NCBI RefSeq assembly: GCF_000969825.1
Contig: NZ_KQ033919.1
Span: forward strand, 2,836,509-2,900,508
Source of the DNA: Parabacteroides gordonii MS-1 = DSM 23371
Lineage (GTDB): Bacteria; Bacteroidota; Bacteroidia; Bacteroidales; Tannerellaceae
Reading direction: 5' to 3'
Length of the DNA stretch: 64,000 bases
Positions 18,739 to 28,248 of this stretch are shown here, piece by piece (within the stretch, counting starts at the first letter, position 1; every line of letters begins with the position of its first letter). The position numbers were made by a program, and so were the translations under genes. The notes under the pieces were generated by a model, which was not told the origin of the DNA, did no database searches, and was given only the letters and a program-made list of their open reading frames with translations.

Positions 18739-19833
18739 ATGAGAAAAATTATACTTTTATTTCTTGTCTTATTTCCTCTTTTTGTCTCCCGTGCACAGGA
18801 TAATAATCTTCCGCCATTGGAATACCGTCGTGTGGTTGTTGGCGAAGAATTGACTGCTACCTGGTGCGGCTATTGTCCGCGGGGAATTGTGGGAATGGCT
18901 GAGATGAAGAAGAAATATCCGGATTCTTTTATCGGTATAGCAGTTCATGACTATAGCTATAATTATGATCCGATGGGATTGAGACCTTATGCAGACGGTT
19001 TACTGGGGTTCTTTACAAGCTTGCCTAATATACTTGTGAACCGGCAAAGAAAGGGAGACCCTTATTTCAATCTGGAATCCATGTATAAGTCAGAGATGGC
19101 AGAACCTGTCACTTCTGCGGTAACGGTTTCCGTATCTTATGCGGATGAGGAGAAGACAATGTTATCTGCAAATGTTCGAACTAAATTTGCTTTTGATGCA
19201 GAAGAAGCACAATATGTATATGCGTTCGTTATCCTGGAAAATGATGTGAAAGGAACGGCATCCGGTTATGCGCAAAATAATAGTTATTCCGGCAGCTCTA
19301 GTCCTATGGGAGATTTCAGTTCGTTGCCTTCTCCGGTACCCGCTTCCCGGATGGTATATCAGGATGTAGCCCGTACCATATTCCCCGGATTTGATGGTAT
19401 GCTGTCAAGTATCCCCGGAAAATTCACAAAAGATGAGGTATTAAGTTCGACGTATGACCTGGAATTACCCCTTAATATACAGAATAAGGATCATATCGAA
19501 GTCGTTGTTTTACTGATCGATCATTCGACCGGTGAGATTGTAAATGCAGCTAAAGCTATTTCTCCGGGAATGGCAACAGCTTCAGCTCATATCCAGGAAC
19601 CGGAGATTGAGGTGGTAGCCCGTCAGGAGGGTTCTTCTTTGGTCATAAATGTAAAGGACACCGATGCCGGTAAGTATTCTATCGAGGTGTATAATGCACA
19701 GGGGCAACTGGTAAAAAGGAAAACGATGGAAACCAACAGTCCGGTTTCTTTTGTCCCGGATAATTCAGGTTTGTTCTTTATCCGTATTACAGATGGAAAA
19801 AAGACTGTCGTGAAGAAAGTCCTTTATCGGTAA
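18739..19833 (+). CDS. Omp28-like CxxC protein with C-terminal sorting domain
   Basis: The 364-residue protein has a signal peptide (LLFLVLFPLFVSRAQ) and an Omp28-like thioredoxin-fold domain with GEELTATWCGYCPRG, Cys43 and Cys46. The C-terminal about 75 residues (YSIEVYNAQGQLVKRK through SGLFFIRITDGKK) match the type A sorting domain of type IX secretion substrates. So it is predicted to cross the outer membrane and be anchored or released outside. It is last in the operon that starts at 15028 and ends at a strong hairpin. Start at 18739 follows 20 nt after the previous stop. Confidence 0.78.
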   Translation: MRKIILLFLVLFPLFVSRAQDNNLPPLEYRRVVVGEELTATWCGYCPRGIVGMAEMKKKYPDSFIGIAVHDYSYNYDPMGLRPYADGLLGFFTSLPNILVNRQRKGDPYFNLESMYKSEMAEPVTSAVTVSVSYADEEKTMLSANVRTKFAFDAEEAQYVYAFVILENDVKGTASGYAQNNSYSGSSSPMGDFSSLPSPVPASRMVYQDVARTIFPGFDGMLSSIPGKFTKDEVLSSTYDLELPLNIQNKDHIEVVVLLIDHSTGEIVNAAKAISPGMATASAHIQEPEIEVVARQEGSSLVINVKDTDAGKYSIEVYNAQGQLVKRKTMETNSPVSFVPDNSGLFFIRITDGKKTVVKKVLYR

Positions 19834-19866
19834 TAAAGGAATAAAAAGCCTACATACTTTTTCTGG

Positions 19867-19908
19867 AAAGGTTGCATGCTATTTGTAAATAGTATGCAAC
19901 CTTTTATC
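19867..19908 (+). terminator. Terminator of the thioredoxin/Omp28 operon
   Basis: A stem of about 16 bp (AAGGTTGCATGCTATTT against AATAGTATGCAACCTT) with a tight loop runs into TTTTATCTTTTTT. It contains an ATG in frame with the next gene that is not its start. Confidence 0.85.
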
Positions 19909-19937
19909 TTTTTTGTGCTATCATCTGATAATTCTTT

Positions 19938-19945
19938 TACCTTTG
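19938..19945 (+). promoter_or_regulatory. -7 box for the sulfatase-locus sigma gene
   Basis: TACCTTTG, 21 nt before the ATG at 19966, a housekeeping-type promoter. It lies downstream of the in-frame ATG at 19876, which rules out that earlier start. Confidence 0.65.
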
Positions 19946-19965
19946 CAAAGATAACTGTACACGTT

Positions 19966-20544
19966 ATGGATAAAGAATCACATCACATCTGTAATCTGAG
20001 AAGAGGAGATATAGCATCTTTTGAATACCTTTATAATGTTTGGAGTGGTAAGCTCTACAACTTTGTAATGCGTATATCCCGGGGTGATACCTATCTGACG
20101 GAGGAGATCGTACAATCTGTATTTATAAAGGTATGGGAGGGTAGAGAATTGATCGATACAGACAAATCATTCGGCGCCTATCTCTGTACAATTGCCAAAA
20201 ATCAACTTGTCAATATCTATCAGCATAGAATGTTGGAATACCTTTATCAGGAAAAAATAAAAACAACCGAACCAACTGAAAATACAACAGAGAAAGAAGT
20301 GGACTATCATCTACTGGAAGAATATATTGACTCTTTAATCGAACAACTGCCTTCTGCCCGCAGGGAAATATTTATTCTGAGCCGCCGTAAATTGTTGACA
20401 AATAGGGAAATTGCCGCGAAGCTCAATCTTTCTGAAAATACTGTCGAATCGCAGTTGACCAAAGCGATTGCTTTCCTTCGTAGCAAGATAGATCGTCACT
20501 ATAGTATCTCTATTCCTTTGCTTCTTTTTTTGTTCATTGATTAA
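19966..20544 (+). CDS. ECF sigma factor of the sulfatase SusCD locus
   Basis: The 192-residue protein has region 2 (FEYLYNVWSGKLYNFVMRIS, then EEIVQSVFIKVW) and region 4 (LPSARREIFILSRR, LTNREIAAKLNLSENTVESQ) complete, and the short hydrophobic tail (ISIPLLLFLFI) common in Bacteroidales ECF factors paired with FecR. It directs RNA polymerase to the SusCD operon when the SusC-FecR relay signals substrate. I use the ATG at 19966 because earlier codons lie in the previous terminator and in the promoter. FecR follows 71 nt later. Confidence 0.9.
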   Translation: MDKESHHICNLRRGDIASFEYLYNVWSGKLYNFVMRISRGDTYLTEEIVQSVFIKVWEGRELIDTDKSFGAYLCTIAKNQLVNIYQHRMLEYLYQEKIKTTEPTENTTEKEVDYHLLEEYIDSLIEQLPSARREIFILSRRKLLTNREIAAKLNLSENTVESQLTKAIAFLRSKIDRHYSISIPLLLFLFID

Positions 20545-20615
20545 TAAAAGTTAAAACCGTAAACTCGGGTAACGGATTCTATTTCGTTGCCTGTATACTT
20601 AATAGACACAATAAA

Positions 20616-21641
20616 ATGGAAAAGACAGATTACATACAATTATTCGATAAGTTTCTGCAAAAGCAGGCTACTCCGGAAGAAGTGCAAACACTTATCCAAT
20701 GGCTGAAAAGCGAAAGTTCGTTTCAGAATTGGGCGGAAGAAGAGTGGAGCATGGCTTCTTCTACGATGGATGCCCGCCTGCAACAAAAATTGTTGGGACA
20801 GATAAAGGCGAAGATCAACCGTGAAAAGAAGGAAGAGCTATCCGCAAAAGAAAGTAAACGGCGTAGTCTCTATTCATGGACAACTCGTGTAGCAGCTGTT
20901 GTCATTTTATTGTTGATGACGGGACTGTCTGTTTATTATTATACCATGAGCCGGCAAATTATGGAGGATATGATCGTGTCGGTTGAAAAAGGACAGAAAG
21001 CGAATATCGTATTGCCTGACGGTTCTAAAGTATGGGTGAATTCGGATTCCAAACTATCATATGGCAGCCGTTTCAATCAAAAAGAAAGGGTCTTGTCTCT
21101 GGAAGGAGAAGCTTATTTTGAAGTGACGCCCGATAAGGATCGTCCCTTTATCGTGGAGACAAAAGAAATGGAAGTCCGCGCTCTGGGTACCAGCTTTAAT
21201 GTGAAATCGTATGAGGAAGAAAGAAATGCTTCGACTGTATTAAGGACAGGAAAAGTAGAAGTGACGACTGACTCGGATTGCCTTGTCTTAAATCCTAACG
21301 AGAGGATCATTTTTAATAAACAAACAAGGCATATGGAAAAAAGTAGCGTAGATAATGCGGCCGATTACATAAACTGGAAATATAATGAGTTGACATTCAA
21401 TGGTGAAACATTCGAGAGCATAGCTCATACATTGGAACGTTATTACAATACCCGGATTATATTTGAATCGGAATCACTGAAGAAATATCGGTTTACCGGA
21501 ACTCCCGGCAATACAAGTCTGGAAAGTATTCTGCAGATATTATCTCTCACTTCGCCTTTGACGTATGAAGTAAAGGATAGTGTGATTGTCTTGCGTGAGA
21601 ATATGAAGGAGAAGGCTTATTATGAGAAAGCATTGAAATAA
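20616..21641 (+). CDS. FecR-type anti-sigma factor
   Basis: The 341-residue inner-membrane protein has a cytoplasmic N-terminal domain to about residue 85, one membrane helix (TRVAAVVILLLMTGLSVYYY) and a periplasmic FecR domain (VEKGQKANIVLPDGSKVWVNSDSKL in part: LPDGSKVWVNSDSKLSYGSR; EGEAYFEV; LGTSFNVKSYEEE), plus the C-terminal small domain (LTFNGETFESIAHTLERYY). It holds the neighbouring sigma factor inactive and receives the signal from the STN domain of the SusC protein that follows. Full length, nothing missing. Confidence 0.92.
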   Translation: MEKTDYIQLFDKFLQKQATPEEVQTLIQWLKSESSFQNWAEEEWSMASSTMDARLQQKLLGQIKAKINREKKEELSAKESKRRSLYSWTTRVAAVVILLLMTGLSVYYYTMSRQIMEDMIVSVEKGQKANIVLPDGSKVWVNSDSKLSYGSRFNQKERVLSLEGEAYFEVTPDKDRPFIVETKEMEVRALGTSFNVKSYEEERNASTVLRTGKVEVTTDSDCLVLNPNERIIFNKQTRHMEKSSVDNAADYINWKYNELTFNGETFESIAHTLERYYNTRIIFESESLKKYRFTGTPGNTSLESILQILSLTSPLTYEVKDSVIVLRENMKEKAYYEKALK

Positions 21642-21714
21642 TAATAAATAATACCATGTTTAATATTTAATTTTTATCGATATGGAAAATACAGGATAAA
21701 TTTATTACAAAAAG

Positions 21715-21788
21715 AATGGGACAATGCAAGGCACCATCCCATCTCGTAGTTCATAAACCGCACTTGGGATCTTGCAAATATCAAGTGC
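21715..21788 (+). promoter_or_regulatory. Structured leader before susC
   Basis: The 177-nt gap between FecR and SusC holds two hairpins: ATGGGA (21715-21720) with TCCCAT (about 21737-21742), and a perfect 7-bp GCACTTG (21760-21766) with CAAGTGC (21782-21788). Neither has a T run, so they look like leader structure or a target for RNA-level control rather than terminators. No TAnnTTTG box is seen, as expected if the ECF factor reads this promoter. Confidence 0.45.
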
Positions 21789-21818
21789 AATTATAAATAC
21801 CATTAAGTCTACAAAATT

Positions 21819-24800
21819 ATGAGAATTTTATTAACTAGGGCATATTATGCCCTTAAAAAACGGCAATTTAAGTCAATTAAATTAATCTTACTTATATTGT
21901 TGATCTCCCCGTCGTTATTCGCTCAGGTAACGATAACCTTGAAAAATCAATCTATCCGTCAGGCTTTAAAAGAAATCGAACGTCTAAGTGACTATAAGTT
22001 CTTTTATAATAATGATTTATCCAGTCTGGATAAAGTTGTTACCCTGTCTGCAAAAGACGAAAGCATAGAGTCTGTTATGAGCAAACTTCTTGCTGGTACG
22101 GATATTTCCTACAAACAGGATAATAATAACCTGATTGTCCTTACTTTGAAGGCTACTTCTCCGAAGCAGTCAAACAATGACCAGAAAATAAAAGGTACCG
22201 TTGTGGATGAGACTAAGCAACCGGTGATTGGTGCTAATATCGTAGTGGAAGGTACTACGAACGGTACAATTACTGATTTGGACGGAAACTTTTCTTTACA
22301 GGTTCCGGAAAATGCAGAATTACGTGTTTCGTATATCGGTTATTTGGATCAGAGAGTTAAGGTCGGTAAAAGTACATCATTACATATTATTTTAAAAGAA
22401 GACACTCAAACACTGGACGAAGTAATTGTAGTCGGCTACGGCACAATGAAGAAAAGTGATATAACCGGCTCTGTGGCATCTGTCAAATTGGATGATTTGA
22501 AAGAAGGTGCCACGACTTCAGTCGATCAAATGCTTCTGGGTAAGAGTGCCGGTGTAAATGTGGTTCAGAGCAGTGGTGAACCGGGCGGAGGTTTCTCTGT
22601 TAATATCCGTGGTGCAAGTTCTATCAATGGCGGTGTTTCTCCGTTGTATGTAATTGACGGTGTGCCTATCGATAACTCCCGTCCAGTATCTCAGGGTTCC
22701 ATTGTGGGGTTTAGTGATAGCAGAAGTCCAAGAAATCCGATGTCGTCCATTAACCCTGCCGATATTGAATCTCTTGAAATTCTGAAAGATGCATCTGCTA
22801 CCGCTATTTATGGCTCGAGAGGTGCGAATGGCGTTATCCTGATTACGACAAAGAGCGGAAAAGCAGAAAAGATGAAGGTCAGCTATTCCGGTTCTATCGG
22901 GATTCAGAGTCCGTCAAATAAATTGAATCTGTTGAGTGCAACCGATTACAAAAGAGTATTGAATGAAATTATCGATGCCGGGGGCGATAATGAAGCGAAT
23001 CGGGTTGGAGATATTGCAAATGGTGGTATCGGTACAGATTGGCAGGATGCAGTAACTCAAAAAAATGCAATTACTCACGAACATCAATTGTCTTTTTCCG
23101 GAGGTAACAGTAAAACTTTTTACTACACTTCATTCAATTATGTAAATCAGGAAGGTATTGTAAAGAATACCAGTTTTGAAAGATTAGGGGCCAGATTGAA
23201 TTTGAAATCCGATATTAATGAGAAATTGAAGATTGGTATGAATGTTACCGGTTCTTATATGAAAGATCATTTTGTTGCAAATGGATTTGGTGTAAATGAA
23301 AATGCAGGCGTGATGTATACTGCTTATAATTATGATCCAACAATACCAGTTAAAGATAAGGAAGGCAATTATGCTACATCACCTATCTTGACACTAGATA
23401 ACCCTGTAGCATTGGATGAAGGAATGACATCTTATTCTGATACATATAGGATTTTAGCTTCAGCATTTGGGGAGTATTATATTACTAAAGATTTATTTCT
23501 AAGATTGAATCTGGGTACTGACTTTATGAATGAAAGTAGAAAAAACTTTGTATCGAGCCTTACTCAGCAAGGCCGTTTTTATGGAGGTATCGGGTCGAAT
23601 CAGAATTCAGAAAAAAGTAACTATATAGTAGAAGGTACTGTTAATTATAATAAGACAATAAAGAAACATAGTTTTGGGGCATTGGCGGGAATCTCTTATC
23701 AACGTTATGTTACAAGTTATTTGAATAACAGAGCTGCTGATTTTCCGAATGAATCATTAGGAGCGGAGAACCTAAATCTGGGAAATCAGGAGACTTTCAG
23801 AATGCAAAACTCTGTGACTGGTAATAGATTGGCTTCTTATATAGGCCGTGCAAATTATTCATTTGATGATAGATATTTAGCTACGGTAACTTTTAGAGCA
23901 GATGGTTCTTCGCGTTTTGGTAAGAATAATAAATTCGGTTATTTCCCTTCTGCCGCTTTGGCATGGAGAATCTCTAATGAGTCTTTCCTGAAAGGTGTTG
24001 ATCAACTCACTTCATTAAAACTTCGTTTAGGCTGGGGTAGAACCGGAAATCAGGAGATCGGAGATTACCCGGCATTAAGTACTTATCAGTCGGCTGGTTC
24101 TGCAATATGGGATGGTAAACAAGTTGTTGGTACTGGACCTGCTAAAATTCCTAATCCGGATTTGAAGTGGGAGACAACCGACCAGGTCAATTTGGGTCTT
24201 GATTTCGGCGTATTCAATAACCGTATTAACGGTGGAATTGATTATTTTTGGAAGAAGACAACAGATATGCTTTTGCAGTTACCTGTTCCTCAGTCAACCG
24301 GCTATAACAGTATTTTATCGAATATTGGAAGAATTGATAATAAAGGTATTGAACTTTTCTTGAACACAGTTAATATCGATACTCGTGATTTTAAATGGGA
24401 ATCAAATATCACATTTACTTCTATGAGAAATAAAGTAAAAGATTTAGGTGGTATTGATGAAATTATTATTGGTGCAGGTTATACCCATGTTGAACAAGTT
24501 GCAATTCGTAAACCCGGATTACCATTAAACTCTTATTATGGATGGGAAGTAGCTGGTGTTTGGCAGGAAGGTGATGATTTCGGTAAAATGAAAGAAGATT
24601 ATAAACCTGGTGATCTGAAATATGTAGATCAGAACCATGATGGTGTTATTAACGATGCAGATAGAGTGGTTCTTGGTGATTCTTTCCCCGATTTTCAGTG
24701 GTCTTTTGGCAATACATTTACCTATAAAAACTTTGATTTATATGTCTTTTTCGAAGGTGTTCAGGGAGTAGATATGTTGAATGGTAATTTAATAGATAGT

Positions 24801-25178
24801 TATTTTCCCATTAATTTCCGGCGAAATAAATTTGCAGAACCTTATTTAAATAGGTGGACTCCAGAAAATCCTACAAATGAATATCCATCATTTGTAGACC
24901 CACTAAAACAAGGACGTAAAGTAGTTAATTCACGTACATTGTCAGATGCATCGTATGTGAGACTTAAAACGATCCGTTTGAGCTATACATTGCCTAAATT
25001 TAATAGCCTGATTCAGTCATTGCAATTATATGTAACAGCAGAAAATTTGTTTACAATTACTGATTATGTTGGATTGGATCCTGCTATTAATCCAAATAGT
25101 AACTCTAATTTCCGAATGGATTTTAACGCATATCCAAGTGCTAGAACTTTCATTTTCGGAGCAAAAATTGATTTTTAA
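21819..25178 (+). CDS. SusC-like TonB-dependent transporter with STN domain
   Basis: The 1119-residue outer-membrane protein has a signal sequence, an STN signalling domain (residues about 35-110: ITLKNQSIRQALKEIERLS), a carboxypeptidase-regulatory-like repeat (GTVVDETKQPVIGANIVVEG), a TonB box region (EVIVVGYGT), a plug with NIRGASSINGG and the ILKDASATAIYGSRGANGV signature, and a C-terminal barrel. It imports the glycan bound by SusD and passes the signal to FecR. From about 23.2 kb to the end the codon choice is much more AT-rich (many AGA arginines) than in the plug-coding part or most neighbouring genes. Confidence 0.93.
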   Translation: MRILLTRAYYALKKRQFKSIKLILLILLISPSLFAQVTITLKNQSIRQALKEIERLSDYKFFYNNDLSSLDKVVTLSAKDESIESVMSKLLAGTDISYKQDNNNLIVLTLKATSPKQSNNDQKIKGTVVDETKQPVIGANIVVEGTTNGTITDLDGNFSLQVPENAELRVSYIGYLDQRVKVGKSTSLHIILKEDTQTLDEVIVVGYGTMKKSDITGSVASVKLDDLKEGATTSVDQMLLGKSAGVNVVQSSGEPGGGFSVNIRGASSINGGVSPLYVIDGVPIDNSRPVSQGSIVGFSDSRSPRNPMSSINPADIESLEILKDASATAIYGSRGANGVILITTKSGKAEKMKVSYSGSIGIQSPSNKLNLLSATDYKRVLNEIIDAGGDNEANRVGDIANGGIGTDWQDAVTQKNAITHEHQLSFSGGNSKTFYYTSFNYVNQEGIVKNTSFERLGARLNLKSDINEKLKIGMNVTGSYMKDHFVANGFGVNENAGVMYTAYNYDPTIPVKDKEGNYATSPILTLDNPVALDEGMTSYSDTYRILASAFGEYYITKDLFLRLNLGTDFMNESRKNFVSSLTQQGRFYGGIGSNQNSEKSNYIVEGTVNYNKTIKKHSFGALAGISYQRYVTSYLNNRAADFPNESLGAENLNLGNQETFRMQNSVTGNRLASYIGRANYSFDDRYLATVTFRADGSSRFGKNNKFGYFPSAALAWRISNESFLKGVDQLTSLKLRLGWGRTGNQEIGDYPALSTYQSAGSAIWDGKQVVGTGPAKIPNPDLKWETTDQVNLGLDFGVFNNRINGGIDYFWKKTTDMLLQLPVPQSTGYNSILSNIGRIDNKGIELFLNTVNIDTRDFKWESNITFTSMRNKVKDLGGIDEIIIGAGYTHVEQVAIRKPGLPLNSYYGWEVAGVWQEGDDFGKMKEDYKPGDLKYVDQNHDGVINDADRVVLGDSFPDFQWSFGNTFTYKNFDLYVFFEGVQGVDMLNGNLIDSYFPINFRRNKFAEPYLNRWTPENPTNEYPSFVDPLKQGRKVVNSRTLSDASYVRLKTIRLSYTLPKFNSLIQSLQLYVTAENLFTITDYVGLDPAINPNSNSNFRMDFNAYPSARTFIFGAKIDF

Positions 25179-25200
25179 AGAATAATAAAAAGATAAGTAT

Positions 25201-26673
25201 ATGAAATCAATAAATAATATAGCAGTTTATCTGTTTTCTTTATGTGGGTTACTTTCTCTTCAGGGATGTGAAGGTATTCTGGAAGAACCTGTCAGATCAG
25301 AATTTACAGAAAGTACTTTACTGGCTACAAAATCAGGTATTGAATCTGTTTTAGCTGATGCATATTCCAAAGATGGAGGAAGTCGAAATATTGTGAAAAG
25401 AGGAGAAATGACTACTGATATTTTGTGGCAATCCGGCGGTGGTGAAAATGGAACGGCTGTACCTTTGATCAACTTTCGTTGGGATTCCTCCAGTACATTA
25501 GAGGCTTTTGACTGGATGAATCATTGGGAAGAGATCAGGAATGCAAATATAGTATTAGCCAATGCTCCAACTGCTTCTGGATTTAACAGTGAAGAGGATC
25601 GAAATGGTTTGTTGGCTGAAGCACGATTTATCAGAATATGGGCCTATTATCAATTATGGGATCAGTTTGGTCCGGTACCTATACGAAAAAGTTTGGATGA
25701 TCCTCTTGAATTACCCCGTGCAACAGATGAAGAATTCAAAGAGTTTATAGAGTCTGAGTTGAAAGCTCTTATTCCTGATCTTTATGAAACAGGAAAGCAG
25801 CCGGCTTATGGACGAGCTCATAGAGGTGCTGCTCAGACATTGCTTTGTATTTGGTATTTGAATACGCATCAGTGGCAAAACTGTGCAGATATGGCAAAAG
25901 AAGTAATGTCAAGTAATAAGTTTGCTCTGTGTCCGGATTATAATAAAATGTTCGCTTTGGAAAACGAAAAGAATGAAGAGTTTATTTGGGCTAAAACTTA
26001 TTTGGCCAATAGTGCCAGTGTCAATATTCTCCTAGCAACGAATTTACCTTGGGACTATTATAAAGGCCTTGATGGTGGTATGGATGGAGTAATTAATGAA
26101 AAATGGTCGAATTTTGCTTCTCAATATCGTTTTTATGATGATTTTTATTACAGTTTTGCTCCTGAAGATCAACGTAAAGGACGGATTTTAACTAAATATG
26201 AAGATTCAAAAGGTAAAGTTGTAGATTTGCTTGTTGATTATAAAGATGCTACCCGAGGAATGAAATTTCCGCCTGATCCGAATGCTTCAGCCAACAATCA
26301 TGGTAATGACTTTCCTTATTTCAGGTATGCAGATATTTTATTGGCCAGAGCGGAGGCTTTGAATGAGTTGAATGGTCCTAACCAAGAGTCTGTTGATTTG
26401 GTGAATCAGATTAGACACAGAGCAGGTTTGGATAACGTTGCTTTATCCGATTTTAATTCAAAAGATGCATTTGTAGATCAACTAATGAATGAAAGAAAAT
26501 GGGAATTCTGGAATGAAGGTAAGCGGAGAAGAGACCTGATCCGTACTAATAGGTTTATCAAATGTGCGCATGATCGTGGTATTACTAATGCACAAGATTT
26601 CCATGTTTGGTTTCCTATACCCCAGTCAGCTATCGATGCTAGTTCATTACTGAAACAAAACGATGGCTATTAA
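25201..26673 (+). CDS. SusD-like glycan-binding lipoprotein
   Basis: The 490-residue lipoprotein (LSLQGC) is a RagB/SusD family member: the N-terminal helical part has AEARFIRIWAYYQLWDQFGPVPI, quoted in part as ARFIRIWAYYQLWDQFG, and the C-terminal SusD part has FPYFRYADILLARAEALNE (in part: YFRYADILLARAEALNE) and MNERKWEFWNEGKRRRDLIR (in part: NERKWEFWNEGKRRRDLI). It forms the lid of the SusC transporter and binds the incoming glycan. It lies 22 nt after SusC and shares that gene's AT-rich codon use. Confidence 0.92.
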   Translation: MKSINNIAVYLFSLCGLLSLQGCEGILEEPVRSEFTESTLLATKSGIESVLADAYSKDGGSRNIVKRGEMTTDILWQSGGGENGTAVPLINFRWDSSSTLEAFDWMNHWEEIRNANIVLANAPTASGFNSEEDRNGLLAEARFIRIWAYYQLWDQFGPVPIRKSLDDPLELPRATDEEFKEFIESELKALIPDLYETGKQPAYGRAHRGAAQTLLCIWYLNTHQWQNCADMAKEVMSSNKFALCPDYNKMFALENEKNEEFIWAKTYLANSASVNILLATNLPWDYYKGLDGGMDGVINEKWSNFASQYRFYDDFYYSFAPEDQRKGRILTKYEDSKGKVVDLLVDYKDATRGMKFPPDPNASANNHGNDFPYFRYADILLARAEALNELNGPNQESVDLVNQIRHRAGLDNVALSDFNSKDAFVDQLMNERKWEFWNEGKRRRDLIRTNRFIKCAHDRGITNAQDFHVWFPIPQSAIDASSLLKQNDGY

Positions 26674-26691
26674 GCCTAATGTTAGTTTAAA

Positions 26692-28248
26692 ATGAAGTAT
26701 TGTTTATATACATGTTTGGCTTTGGCTGGTTGGGCAGCAACTTCGGTGTCTGCCCAATCGACAAAGCCGAATATCGTCCTGATCATTACAGATCAGCAAC
26801 GGGCAGATCTTTGTGGCCGTGAAGGTTTTCCTTTACCTGTTACTCCTTATGCAGATTCGTTAGCATCTCAATCTGTGTGGTTCAATAAAGCTTATACGGC
26901 GGCACCGGCAAGTGCACCGGCTCGTTGTTCTTTATTATCCGGAAGATATCCTAGTGCGACTCATGTACGGACTAATCATAATATTCCTGATGCATATTAT
27001 GAAAAAGATATGCTGGATATGTTAAAAGAGAACGGATACCGTACAGCTTTGATTGGTAAAAATCATACATATCGAAAAGCGGATGAGGCATTCGATTATT
27101 TCATCGGTTATGGGCACAGAGGAAAAGATAAACCCGAAACAGAAGACGAAAAAGCGTTGGCACGTTTCCTTAATAATGAAGTTCCGGGGCATTATCTGAA
27201 ACCAGCTCCGATTTCAGTGGAGCAACAACAACCTTATCAGATTGTGAGCCATGCTTTGGAATGGATTCAACAACAGAAAGATACTCCTTTCTTTATCCAG
27301 GTATCTATTCCTGAACCCCACACTCCTTCTCAAGTATGTGATCCTTATTTCTCAATGTTCCCGCCTGAAGATTTACCTCCGCTTTTGACATCTCGTAAGG
27401 ATTTGGAAAAGAAAGGTGAAAAATACATGGCTCTGGCAGCGTTGGAGGATAAAGCCTGTCCGAATTTGCAACAACAGATACCTCTGCTAAGGAGTATCTA
27501 TTTAGGTATGGTTCGTATGATCGATGATCAGATGAAACGGTTGGTAGAGGAAATAAAATCGTATGGACTGGATGATAATACACTGTTTATTATTCTTTCA
27601 GATCATGGAGATTATTGCGGCGAATACGGACTTATCCGTAAAGGTTCGGGAGTCGCTGAGTCGCTTACCCGTATTCCTATGATTTGGGCCGGATACGGTA
27701 TTAAGCCGCAAAATAAACCGATGGATGCACATGTATCGATTGTTGACATATTTCCTACATTATGTAGTGTTATCGGGGCAGAGATTCCTGTCGGGGTGCA
27801 AGGACGTAGCCTTTGGCCGATGCTGAAAGGGGACGATTATCCTCGTGAAGAATTTTCCAGTATTATGGTGGAGCAAGGATACGGAGGGGAAGACTTTACG
27901 ATGGAAGAACCTCTCACCTTTGAAAATGCCGGAAGTTGTAGAACAGACGTAGAAGGTAGTTTTGACGGTCTTAATCCCTGGACACAAAGCGGCTCTTTGC
28001 GGATGGTGCGAAAAGGCGACTGGAAGTTGGCGATGGATAATAACGGACGAGGGGAACTATATAATCTAAAAGCAGACCCTTCCGAAATAAATAACCTGTT
28101 CGGTAATAAAAAATATATATCCGAACAACTTGATTTACTGAAAGAATTACTAACTTGGAACATTCGTTTGCAAGATCCCCTGCCTGTTCCGCGCAGACAA
28201 TATCCTTTCAAACGGAATCCTTATAATTATCATAGAAGTATACCATGA
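26692..28248 (+). CDS. Serine-type sulfatase 1 (S1 family)
   Basis: The 518-residue exported protein (signal ending near VSAQ) is an S1 formylglycine sulfatase. The modifiable residue is Ser74 in SAPARCSLLSGR, so it needs the radical SAM enzyme anSME rather than FGE. The N-terminal metal motif is TDQQ instead of TDDM, a variant seen in several S1 subfamilies; the second metal motif is LSDHGDYCGEYG. It removes sulfate esters from a sulfated glycan, sugar position not known. Its stop overlaps the next sulfatase's start in ATGA, so these two are translationally coupled. Confidence 0.9.
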   Translation: MKYCLYTCLALAGWAATSVSAQSTKPNIVLIITDQQRADLCGREGFPLPVTPYADSLASQSVWFNKAYTAAPASAPARCSLLSGRYPSATHVRTNHNIPDAYYEKDMLDMLKENGYRTALIGKNHTYRKADEAFDYFIGYGHRGKDKPETEDEKALARFLNNEVPGHYLKPAPISVEQQQPYQIVSHALEWIQQQKDTPFFIQVSIPEPHTPSQVCDPYFSMFPPEDLPPLLTSRKDLEKKGEKYMALAALEDKACPNLQQQIPLLRSIYLGMVRMIDDQMKRLVEEIKSYGLDDNTLFIILSDHGDYCGEYGLIRKGSGVAESLTRIPMIWAGYGIKPQNKPMDAHVSIVDIFPTLCSVIGAEIPVGVQGRSLWPMLKGDDYPREEFSSIMVEQGYGGEDFTMEEPLTFENAGSCRTDVEGSFDGLNPWTQSGSLRMVRKGDWKLAMDNNGRGELYNLKADPSEINNLFGNKKYISEQLDLLKELLTWNIRLQDPLPVPRRQYPFKRNPYNYHRSIP

